In this document: positions 28,291 through 35,369 of the stretch, piece after piece
Layout of the letters: the number at the start of each line of letters is the position of its first letter
Numbering within the stretch: the stretch's first letter is position 1
Source of the DNA: Butyrivibrio sp. MC2021
GTDB taxonomy: Bacteria; Bacillota; Clostridia; Lachnospirales; Lachnospiraceae
NCBI RefSeq assembly: GCF_000621605.1
Contig: NZ_JHXX01000001.1
Span: forward strand, 620,001 to 684,000
Direction of reading: 5' to 3'
Length of the DNA stretch: 64,000 bases
Made by a program: the position numbers and the translations under genes
Notes under the pieces: generated by a model
Database searches by the model: none
Seen by the model: only the letters and a program-made list of their open reading frames with translations
Told to the model about the DNA's origin: nothing

Positions 28291-28468
28291 ATTAAATATG
28301 GTCAAACTGATTAATTTTAATCAAGTATCCACTACTAAAACACATCTATCCGCCAGTGACGGACATTTTTAAATCCATGTTTTTATTATAATACAAATAA
28401 TGTTCGAGCGGTATTACGTTTAAAGTATATTTTAAAAATAATTTTAAGAACTTATGGTCATAAAAAAT

Positions 28469-28505
28469 CCCCTACAGGAAAACACGATGCATTTTCCCAT
28501 AGGGG
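28469..28505 (-). terminator. Terminator after the HprK-like gene
   Basis: CCCCT and GGAAAA pair with TTTTCC and AGGGG with a 3-nt internal bulge on each side; on the minus strand it is followed by TTTTTTATG. Confidence 0.85.
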
Positions 28506-28533
28506 TCATATTTCATATTAATATAAATATAAA

Positions 28534-29439
28534 TCAACTGACCTCATCGGCAATACGCTGGACGGTATCCGCCATCTCAGCCAGAGTATCTACTCCGTCA
28601 GGCCTTTCAATGAGATAAACAGGACACCCGGACGCCACCTTGAGGCAAAGATCCAGCAGAGTCTTGTCATTCTGCCAGGGTCCCTTTAATCTGCTAAGGA
28701 AAAGATTCTCCTTAAGAGCAAAGAGCTGATTGAGACCGGACAGCTTGTGAACCTGAACTATTTCAGTGGCTGACACCACGATAAATATCAGATATCTCAG
28801 CTTTCTCCTGTTTCCCACAAAGGCTTCTTTTACAGGAACAAGGAACTTATCCTTATCCTCATTTATATAGATAAGATCATTCTGATCAAGATCTCTTTTT
28901 TCTACCTCGTTCCTACAGAGCTTCTGATACGGAAAGGCGGAATATACAAAGGTCCCCTCCTCTTCTGTCTTTACAGCGGCAACATCATCAGCCATTATTC
29001 CATATCCTCTTTCCAGCAGTACTCTGGTAAGAGAGGATTTGCCTGCTCCGGGAACACCGGAAATAAGAAATGCACCTTCTTTGTCAGCAATGGCGCTGCA
29101 ATGTACAGCAAGTGTATGCCTTTGCAAAAGAAGCATAGCAAGGCAAAAGCCAAGGAGCCAGGGTCCTATCATCTCAGGAGTATACCCTTCCTTAGGCTCA
29201 TACATTATTTCTTTTCCCTCAGAAATAATGTAATATCCGCCCTTATTCATCAAGTAGGATTTTTCAAAACCGATATCATAGGCCCTGATATTATTTTTTT
29301 CCAGATAATCTGTAACCTGCTCCCGAATTTCTCCTCGGATTATAACAACATCGGCAGATTCCGGTTCATCTGTAGGAACTAACTGAAGAAATTCCACATC
29401 TGTTTCTATTAAAAGTCCGTAGATTTTATATCTGAACAT
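28534..29439 (-). CDS. HPr kinase-like P-loop protein (orphan)
   Basis: 301 residues. The central P-loop GVPGAGKSS near 131 is followed by ADDV(AAV) near 155, the layout of the HprK C-terminal kinase domain, but the N-terminal half does not look like HprK and the HprK-specific capping signature is not recognisable. Related proteins occur as HprK-like kinases beside lasso-peptide and PqqD-type clusters; no such genes are here. It is monocistronic between two terminators. Phosphorylation of a protein or small molecule is the inference; the target is unknown. Confidence 0.75.
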   Translation of the reverse strand: MFRYKIYGLLIETDVEFLQLVPTDEPESADVVIIRGEIREQVTDYLEKNNIRAYDIGFEKSYLMNKGGYYIISEGKEIMYEPKEGYTPEMIGPWLLGFCLAMLLLQRHTLAVHCSAIADKEGAFLISGVPGAGKSSLTRVLLERGYGIMADDVAAVKTEEEGTFVYSAFPYQKLCRNEVEKRDLDQNDLIYINEDKDKFLVPVKEAFVGNRRKLRYLIFIVVSATEIVQVHKLSGLNQLFALKENLFLSRLKGPWQNDKTLLDLCLKVASGCPVYLIERPDGVDTLAEMADTVQRIADEVS

Positions 29440-29520
29440 AAATTATTCTTCCTGTGATCTGTTTACTCTTTGAAACACAGTTTATCTTAACACAATTCCC
29501 TATAAGTATGAACAATAAAA

Positions 29521-29544
29521 AGTCCCTCGCAAAAGCGGGGGACT
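29521..29544 (-). terminator. Terminator after the 173-residue gene
   Basis: AGTCCC-T-CGC pairs with GCG-G-GGGACT around AAAA (10-bp stem including one T-G pair), followed by TTTTTTATTG on the minus strand. Confidence 0.85.
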
Positions 29545-29564
29545 GTAATATCGTTATTATATTT

Positions 29565-30086
29565 TTAAGCAAACATAACATTCATAGACTGCTGCTTTTG
29601 TGCCTGAAGCTGGTTTTGCTGATACATCTCAACAACCTGCTTGTTGCTCTTTTCCTGCTGAGCTTTTACTGCTGTTTCCTCTTCTTGTTTCTGTGGAGCA
29701 ACGCCAAGGTCCATAGCTGCTTTTGATGTATAACTGAGAACCTGAGCCGGATCATAAGCTGCCTTCTTGGGGTTCTTCTGAGCTTCTTCCTCAGCTTCAG
29801 CCTTTTCAGCTGCCTTTTCCTTAATGGCCTGTGTAGCTGTCTTTACTTCCTGAGGATCTGAAGTCTTCTGAGGATTTGAAAGCTCTTTGATCTTTTCTGC
29901 CATCTTGGACATTCCGGACTCTTCTTTTTTATTCTGAGCCACGTTCTGAGCCTGAGCCTTGTCTTCAGTAACCTTCTGGTTTTTATCTTCAACAACGTTC
30001 TGAGTTTTTTCTGCAGAAACGTTATTTGTCATGTTCTGGTATGGTGAGTAAGCAGAATATCCGCTCACAGAAGAAATGCTACTCAT
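29565..30086 (-). CDS. Unknown Gln/Lys/Glu-rich protein downstream of a hairpin-array leader
   Basis: 173 residues, not recognised. The first 25 residues are Ser/Tyr/Asn-rich and uncharged (MSSISSVSGYSAYSPYQNM); the middle is K/E/A/Q-rich and probably helical or disordered; there are no Cys, TM segments or classical signal peptide. AGGAGGT lies 4 nt ahead of the ATG. An uncharged flexible N-terminus would fit a flagellar type III export substrate, and the gene follows a flagellar-sigma-like promoter (30364-30391) and an array of CsrA-like hairpins (30104-30337), so a motility role is plausible but unproven. Confidence 0.75.
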   Translation of the reverse strand: MSSISSVSGYSAYSPYQNMTNNVSAEKTQNVVEDKNQKVTEDKAQAQNVAQNKKEESGMSKMAEKIKELSNPQKTSDPQEVKTATQAIKEKAAEKAEAEEEAQKNPKKAAYDPAQVLSYTSKAAMDLGVAPQKQEEETAVKAQQEKSNKQVVEMYQQNQLQAQKQQSMNVMFA

Positions 30087-30103
30087 AATGACCTCCTAAT
30101 CTT

Positions 30104-30337
30104 CGGCCATCCCTGCCGATCAAGCGCTTCCCTGCATTATAAGCATCCTTGCATTCGCTTCCCTGCAATTATTCGCATCCCTGCTTAAGCTTCCCTGCTA
30201 TATTTTATTCAGCTTCCCTGCTTTAGCCTCCCTGCCATTTATTCCGCGTCCCTGCGTCAGCCTCTTTGCCGTTTATTTCGCATCCTTGCGTTAGCCTCCC
30301 TGCTAAATCCGACAACCTTGCCGGCCACATCCATGTG
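30104..30337 (-). promoter_or_regulatory. Leader with about 14 small GGA-loop hairpins (candidate CsrA-binding array)
   Basis: On the minus strand a core GC-ARGGAN-GC recurs every 11-26 nt. Plus-strand core positions: 30111 (within CGGC...GCCG 30104-30118), 30126, 30143, 30157, 30175, 30189, 30212, 30226, 30246, 30260 (degenerate), 30280, 30294 (TTAGC AGGGAG GCTAA, 30291-30306), 30309-30324 (degenerate AAGGTT) and 30326-30337 (CAC ATGGAT GTG). Short stems close a hexaloop holding GGA, as in the CsrA/RsmA SELEX motif (CARGGAUG). Stems differ in sequence while the loop is kept. It could be an mRNA leader or, if processed, a CsrA-titrating RNA. Confidence 0.7.
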
Positions 30338-30363
30338 TTTTGTTCCTTCGTTAGCCCTATATT

Positions 30364-30391
30364 AACACCGGTCAACAGAAAAAATTATTTA
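30364..30391 (-). promoter_or_regulatory. Candidate flagellar sigma (SigD/FliA-type) promoter
   Basis: On the minus strand TAAA (30391-30388), 16 nt, then CCGGTGTT (30371-30364), close to TAAA-N15-CCGATAT. Transcription would begin near 30356, just ahead of the hairpin array, and read into the 173-residue gene. A TTGACC overlaps it, so a housekeeping promoter is not excluded. Confidence 0.45.
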
Positions 30392-30595
30392 AAAAGTATA
30401 AAATCCGGGGTTAAACGGGTCTTTGTTTCAGATTGGAAATAAAGAAGACGAAATAATTTTTTATCCTGCATTTTTATGCTTTTTAATTGAATAAGCCTAG
30501 AACGGATCAGAAAAATAAGAAAAAATAAAAAAAATCTAAAAAAATTATAAAATGTTCACGATTTGTACACATTTTAGAGTTATTATAATATCAAG

Positions 30596-30684
30596 TTAGT
30601 GATGCAACGGTTCATTCGAACCAATCACTATCTCCCCCTCATAAGAAAATCGCAGGCACTCACGTCCCCCCGTGGGTGTTTTTG
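30596..30684 (+). ncRNA. Candidate small RNA 1 with C-rich loops
   Basis: TATAAT at 30584-30589 (weak -35 TTGTAC at 30563). Then a hairpin at 30597-30630 (TAGTGAT and GGTTC with their complements), an unpaired CTCCCCCTC (30632-30640) and a terminator at 30657-30678 with an 8-bp stem (CACTCACG) whose loop is TCCCCC, followed by TTTTT. There is no ORF. C-rich loops complementary to Shine-Dalgarno sequences are typical of RsaE/CRR-type regulatory RNAs. The T-run shows plus-strand orientation; the antisense reading would lack one. Confidence 0.55.
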
Positions 30685-30705
30685 CGTTATAGGATGAATT
30701 ATTAT

Positions 30706-31143
30706 TCAATCCGAATATTTCTTATATAATCCCATAAGCTTTTCTATTTCTTCCTGGCTTAAGTTTTCCGTAGCATATTCAATGAGGCCTTCCTTATCAT
30801 TATTATTTACGTATTCCATCACCTCAGTAACAGTTTCGGCATCCATATGCTCTTCAACGATTCCTGCCAAAGTCTCTTTATCTTCCTTACTCATATTGCC
30901 GATGGCTTCCTTAACCTTCTCATTATCACCGGCAATTATCTCAGCATGATCCGTCAGAACCTCAACAGTTTTTTCCGCTGCAACCTGTTTTGTTTTTTGC
31001 TTTATCATAGGAAGTGCAACTTTTATAAAAATCATTATCACAACACATAATACTATCAATGTAAAGATGAGCCTAGTCATACTCCCGCTTCTGCTGGGCC
31101 CTGTGGTATCATATTTAACTGTATTGCGTTTATTTTTTGACAT
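30706..31143 (-). CDS. Single-pass membrane protein of unknown function (145 aa)
   Basis: Basic, Ser/Thr-rich N-terminus (about 1-23), one TM helix (about 24-45: LIFTLIVLCVVIMIFIKVAL), then an acidic helical domain of about 100 residues with repeated Glu/Asp-Lys helices and a Tyr-rich end. Topology suggests the soluble domain faces outward. AGGAG lies about 12 nt before the ATG. No family recognised. It sits between the two candidate small RNAs on the other strand. Confidence 0.75.
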   Translation of the reverse strand: MSKNKRNTVKYDTTGPSRSGSMTRLIFTLIVLCVVIMIFIKVALPMIKQKTKQVAAEKTVEVLTDHAEIIAGDNEKVKEAIGNMSKEDKETLAGIVEEHMDAETVTEVMEYVNNNDKEGLIEYATENLSQEEIEKLMGLYKKYSD

Positions 31144-31240
31144 TTTTTCTTAGTCTCCTATAGTTATTTTAGAATAGGTTATATTTCTTTTAGAGTTTTG
31201 ACACAGTTTAGCAACAAGTCATCTGTAATATATAATCTAT

Positions 31241-31354
31241 CAGAAGGACAACTTCTGAACCCCCAACAATACTTTTTTTCATACACGGGTTGTTTGGTTC
31301 CCCACCGAACAACCCCTCCTCCCTAAAATATCCACCGCTTTGCCGGTGGTTTTT
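31241..31354 (+). ncRNA. Candidate small RNA 2 with anti-Shine-Dalgarno loops
   Basis: Promoter TTAGCA-N17-TATAAT (31208-31213, 31231-31236). Three hairpins follow: CAGAAG-GACAA-CTTCTG (31241-31257); a 12-bp stem (GGGTTGTTTGGT with ACCGAACAACCC, one T-G pair) with loop TCCCC (31287-31315); and CCACCG...CGGTGG (31332-31349) followed by TTTTT. Unpaired CCCCC (31260-31264) and CTCCTCCCT (31316-31324) could pair with GGAGG ribosome sites. No ORF. It has the same plan as small RNA 1, about 650 bp away. Confidence 0.65.
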
Positions 31355-31397
31355 CTTTGTCTTTCTAAATGAAAATAACCTTTTTCTATAATATCAC

Positions 31398-31443
31398 AAA
31401 AAAGAGGCCCAGACTGACTCAAACTGTAACGCCCCACTGACTC
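31398..31443. repeat. Left inverted repeat flanking abgT, with ACTGACTC direct repeats
   Basis: AAAAAAGAGGCCCAGACTGACTC (31398-31420, shown as two adjoining parts AAAAAAGAGGC and CCAGACTGACTC) reappears inverted at 33111-33136 beyond abgT, with one substitution and a 3-nt insertion. ACTGACTC also occurs as a direct repeat at 31413 and 31436. The rest of 31144-31531 holds small RNA 2 and the abgT leader. Confidence 0.5.
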
Positions 31444-31531
31444 TTTTTTATTTAGTAAATTTAGCCTTGATATTGAGTTTCAAAATGAACGATAATTAGA
31501 ATATAACTTTTTATATTATTCAGAGGTGAAA

Positions 31532-33091
31532 ATGAAAGAAACTGCTAAAGAATCCAAATTTGACAGATTTTTAAAGGTAATAGAAACGGGGTGTAACAAG
31601 CTCCCCCAACCGGCCATTATCTTCATGTTTCTCTTTTTGATAACGGCAGTATTATCTCTTATATTGTCCTGTTTTCATATTACGGTGGTAAATCCCGCTT
31701 CGGGAGCTGAGGTTGTGGTGCGAAATTTCTTTTCCATTGAGGGACTTTACTGGTTTCTGGCCAATATGATCACCAACTTCACATCCTTCCCGCCCCTGGG
31801 ACTTGTCCTTGTAATGACTGTGGCGGTAGGGTTTTGCGAGGAGTCAGGACTTATCGAGACCCTGTTAAATGAAAAGATGAAACATATCCTTCCTGCACTT
31901 TTGCCCTATGTTGTAGCTTTTATCGGAATAATGGGCAATATAGCCTCGGATACAGCGGTTATCATTATCCCGCCCATTGCAGGACTTTTATACCTGGCTG
32001 CGGGAAAGCATCCTGTAGCAGGCATGATCTGTGGCTATGCGGCTGTTCAGGCAGGCTTTTCCGCAAATCTCATGGTGGCAGGTACTGACGGGCTTTTACA
32101 GTCTATTACCCAGGGGGTGGTAGACAATTTCCTTGGGGAAGGCGTTTTAACGGTAGATATTACCTGTAACTGGTATTTCATGGCAGCATCCACTTTCCTG
32201 TGCACAGCAGTGATCGGTTTTGTCTGCAACCACTTCGTGGACAAGAGATTTGATACTTATGTTCCTGTGGAGGGAATGGAGATAAAGAGAGAAAGACAGG
32301 CGACCCCTGCTGAGAAAAAGGCTCTTCTCTGGGCAGGAATCTCCATGCAGATCTTCCTGGTGCTGATAGTGGTTCTGACAATATGGGGACCACTTGGAGT
32401 TGTAGTTGGGAAGGAGGAAGAAGGTGCCAGAGCTTTCGTTGGCTCATATCTTCTTAAGAACCTTGTGACTATACTGGTGTTTTTCTTCGCTGTTCCCGGT
32501 ATTGTGTACGGCGCCATCGCCGGCAAGTTCAAGAGTCTTAATGATATTTACAGTGCCATGGTCAAGATCATGGGGAGGCTCAGTGGATACCTGGTGTTCT
32601 GCTTCTTCTGCGCCCAGTTCCAAAAGACCTTTTCTTGGACCAACATTGATCAGCTGCTGGCTATAAACGGCGCTAATTTCCTTAATGCCACAGGATTTAC
32701 GGGCTATGGCATGATAATCACCTTTATCATCTTCAGCAGCCTGATTAATATTTTTATCACCTCGGCTTCGGCCAAGTGGGCAATCTTTGCGCCGGTCTTC
32801 ATCCCTATGATGATCCTAGCGGGCAATTATCACCCCGCCATGACGCAGATATTCTACCGACTTGGGGATTCGGCAACCAACTGCTTTACTCCGTTTTCGC
32901 CCTATCTGTGGGTTACATTAAAGGCTGCCCAGGATATGTACGATCCAAAGCTTAAGCTCGGTACGCTGGTGTCGAATCTTATCCCGATTTCTGTAGTGCT
33001 CACCGTTTTGTGGATCGTATTCCTTGTGGTATGGATGATGCTGGGAATCCCCATCGGACCGGGAGTTACAGTATTTATGCCAGCAAGCTAA
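31532..33091 (+). CDS. AbgT-family transporter
   Basis: Integral membrane protein of the AbgT (p-aminobenzoyl-glutamate transporter) family; other members export sulfonamides. 519 residues, about 9-12 hydrophobic segments. Family features are the N-terminal NKLPQPAIIFM, SDTAVIIIPP near 150, the AGFSANLMVAGTD helix-hairpin near 180, and SASAKWAIFAPVFIPMM near 410. ATG at 31532 has AGAGG 5 nt upstream; a GTG at 31526 lies within that site. Monocistronic, between inverted repeats. Confidence 0.92.
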   Translation: MKETAKESKFDRFLKVIETGCNKLPQPAIIFMFLFLITAVLSLILSCFHITVVNPASGAEVVVRNFFSIEGLYWFLANMITNFTSFPPLGLVLVMTVAVGFCEESGLIETLLNEKMKHILPALLPYVVAFIGIMGNIASDTAVIIIPPIAGLLYLAAGKHPVAGMICGYAAVQAGFSANLMVAGTDGLLQSITQGVVDNFLGEGVLTVDITCNWYFMAASTFLCTAVIGFVCNHFVDKRFDTYVPVEGMEIKRERQATPAEKKALLWAGISMQIFLVLIVVLTIWGPLGVVVGKEEEGARAFVGSYLLKNLVTILVFFFAVPGIVYGAIAGKFKSLNDIYSAMVKIMGRLSGYLVFCFFCAQFQKTFSWTNIDQLLAINGANFLNATGFTGYGMIITFIIFSSLINIFITSASAKWAIFAPVFIPMMILAGNYHPAMTQIFYRLGDSATNCFTPFSPYLWVTLKAAQDMYDPKLKLGTLVSNLIPISVVLTVLWIVFLVVWMMLGIPIGPGVTVFMPAS

Positions 33092-33110
33092 ACTCAGAGA
33101 AATCAATAAT

Positions 33111-33136
33111 GAGTCAGTGGGTCTGTGCCTCTTTTT
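33111..33136. repeat. Right inverted repeat flanking abgT (possible terminator)
   Basis: GAGTCAGTGGG followed by TCTGTGCCTCTTTTT is the inverse of the sequence at 31398-31420. GAGTCA/TGCCTC can form a weak stem followed by TTTTT, so it may simply terminate abgT. The matching inverted copy on the other side is what makes it unusual. Confidence 0.5.
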
Positions 33137-33161
33137 ACATATTCTATCATATTTATACTTA

Positions 33162-35201
33162 TCAGATTCTGATCATGCCGCCATAATCCTCAAATTCTCC
33201 TACACTTACAGGTTTGGAGAAATAGTATCCCTGGAAGAGATCGCAGCCCATTTCTTTCAACATATCCAGCTGATCTATGGTCTCAACGCCCTCTGCGATG
33301 GTGACCATATGAAGGGCCTTGGCCATATGAAGAATGTGCTCCAGGATGATTCTGGATCTTCCGTTGTCCTTATTGGAATCCAGGAATTTCATATCTATCT
33401 TAAGGACATCCACATGGAAATCCTTCAGCAGATTAAGGGATGAATAGCCGGATCCAAAGTCGTCCATTTCCACAATGAAGCCCTTTTGTCTGAGCCTTTC
33501 CATAAGTTCAATGCATCTGCCGATATTGCCGGCAATGGCTGTCTCCGTGATTTCCAGATTAAGTTTCTCCGGATCAATATCATATTTTTTTACAAGGTCG
33601 TTAAATACCACCTCGATATTCAAAAACTGAAGATCCTTGGGTGAGATATTGACGGATATCCTGTATTTATCCTTATCGGTTCCCTTCCACTCAGCCAGCT
33701 GCTTTGCCGCCAGTTCCCATACATACTGATCCATCTTATAGATAAGATTGGCGCTTTCCAGTACTCCGATGAACTTTCCCGGAGGAATGATTCCCTTTTC
33801 AGGGTGTATCCATCTGGCCAGGGCCTCGCCGCCGATGACTCTTCCGTCGCACTCCGCCTGAGGCTGTAAAAATATGTGGAACTCACCGTTTTCCAGGGCC
33901 TCGTTAAAGCTGTTTATGATCTCGTTTTCATGAAGAGTATTTTTCATTATCTCTTCGTCATAATATGCAATGGAAAGCTCCTTATTATTCAAGGATATGG
34001 TATCAATAGCCATTCTCGCCTTATCAAGCATATCATGCACGGGAAGGAAGTTGCTCTCTATCTCGTAAACTCCCAGCTGGAACCTGAGGCTGAAGACGCT
34101 GTTATCCAAAAGCTTGGCACTCTCATGGACTCCGTCCCTGAATCTCTGCTCATCAAAGCGGTCTTTTCTCATGAACATAACAAATTCATCGGAATGAGTT
34201 CTTCCGTATATATCATCTCCAACGCTCCACTTCTCAAGATTTCTTGAAATAGTTCTGAGAAGCTCATCGCCCTTCTCCATACCAAAGAGCTGATTGATCA
34301 GCTTAAACTGCTTAATATTGGAGCAGATCATATAATACCTATCGTCCGGATGCTCGGAGAGGGCAGCTCTTACAGCCTTGTAAAAGCCCTCCTGATTATA
34401 GATTCCCGTCAGCGAATCATGAGTTTCTCTATATTTTACGCCTCCTGTGTTCACCGCTTCATAGGTAATGTCCATCACAGCGATACAGAAGCCTATCAGT
34501 TCCTTTTTCTTTCCATCCATTGCCGTCATCAGGTGCATTTCATAAAGAAATTCCTCACCCTCATAGGAATAGAACTGACTCCAGATAGTGCTTTGGGCTT
34601 TGTGGTAATCATACATGATCCAGGACCGCAAGAACTCCTGCATTCTGCTGAGTTCGTTTGGAATATGGAACATCTTGAAGGCCTGTTTATTGGAATAAAT
34701 GCAGTTATTATCCTCGTCAAAACAGATAAGTCCTATCTCAGAATCCAGCATAGCCTGGGAAATAATGGTATCGCTAAGGTTCTTATTACCCACGATACTC
34801 ACATAGAGCGCATCCTCGTTGGCAGTAGCACAATCTGTCCTGTTTTCCAGGGCCGGATCATCGACTTCTCTTCCATAGGAAATAAGCTCTATGGCATAGG
34901 AATTGAGCTTCTGGCCATCCTCCATGACAGGAGCAGGAATAGAGATAACGTGGCATTCCACTCCATCCTTGATCTCGGTCTTCTCCTGGACCCTGTGCCT
35001 TGCGCAGGCCTGGTAGCTGGTGCAATTACTGCATCTGTCGCATTTGCCCCAGATGGTATAGCACAGCTCTTCCTCCGCCAGATTGCCGTCTTTGCCCGCA
35101 TTCATAGTATGACAGGAGCCGGGCTTTACCAGGCGAACCACGTCATACATGCCCTGCATGCTCTTTACATATTCTTTAAGTTTACTGACTTCTACACCCA
35201 T
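33162..35201 (-). CDS. Degenerate-GGDEF/EAL c-di-GMP phosphodiesterase with Cys cluster
   Basis: 679 residues: an N-terminal domain with a Cys cluster (C..IWGKCDRCSNCTSYQAC, about 47-66), a PAS-like region (about 150-210, GLICFDEDN), GGDEF fold (about 255-410) and EAL domain (about 425-670). The GGDEF box reads THSDEF and no inhibitory RxxD is seen, so it is unlikely to make c-di-GMP. The EAL domain keeps GGEALAR, NIS, EITET, DDFGSGYSS, LKID and AEGVE, so hydrolysis of c-di-GMP is expected. The Cys cluster may bind a metal or cluster and sense redox state. No membrane segment. Confidence 0.88.
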   Translation of the reverse strand: MGVEVSKLKEYVKSMQGMYDVVRLVKPGSCHTMNAGKDGNLAEEELCYTIWGKCDRCSNCTSYQACARHRVQEKTEIKDGVECHVISIPAPVMEDGQKLNSYAIELISYGREVDDPALENRTDCATANEDALYVSIVGNKNLSDTIISQAMLDSEIGLICFDEDNNCIYSNKQAFKMFHIPNELSRMQEFLRSWIMYDYHKAQSTIWSQFYSYEGEEFLYEMHLMTAMDGKKKELIGFCIAVMDITYEAVNTGGVKYRETHDSLTGIYNQEGFYKAVRAALSEHPDDRYYMICSNIKQFKLINQLFGMEKGDELLRTISRNLEKWSVGDDIYGRTHSDEFVMFMRKDRFDEQRFRDGVHESAKLLDNSVFSLRFQLGVYEIESNFLPVHDMLDKARMAIDTISLNNKELSIAYYDEEIMKNTLHENEIINSFNEALENGEFHIFLQPQAECDGRVIGGEALARWIHPEKGIIPPGKFIGVLESANLIYKMDQYVWELAAKQLAEWKGTDKDKYRISVNISPKDLQFLNIEVVFNDLVKKYDIDPEKLNLEITETAIAGNIGRCIELMERLRQKGFIVEMDDFGSGYSSLNLLKDFHVDVLKIDMKFLDSNKDNGRSRIILEHILHMAKALHMVTIAEGVETIDQLDMLKEMGCDLFQGYYFSKPVSVGEFEDYGGMIRI

Positions 35202-35323
35202 AAAATTGATACCCTGTTTCGAATTTTTGACAACATGGTAACGAATTTACATATCTTCTCATTATCATTTTAGCCTTATTCCGATGATAAAGCCATTAAC
35301 TTTTCTTAAACTTTTAGACAAAA

Positions 35324-35353
35324 ATGCCTTGAAAGTGCGAGCTTCCAAGGCAT
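35324..35353 (-). terminator. Terminator after the HerA-like gene
   Basis: ATGCCTTG pairs with CAAGGCAT around a 14-nt loop that can extend the stem imperfectly; on the minus strand TTTTTGTC follows. Confidence 0.75.
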
Positions 35354-35369
35354 CTTAATAGATTCAATA

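Noticed and set aside
28052..28533. Riboswitch or T-box ahead of oppB
   Set aside because: Palindromes are short and operator-like, and no long structured domain or T-box sequence is visible.
30104..30337. CRISPR array
   Set aside because: The repeated unit is only about 10 bp, spacing is irregular (11-26 nt), spacers are not unique protospacer-like sequences and no cas gene is present. Hairpin-loop conservation explains it better.
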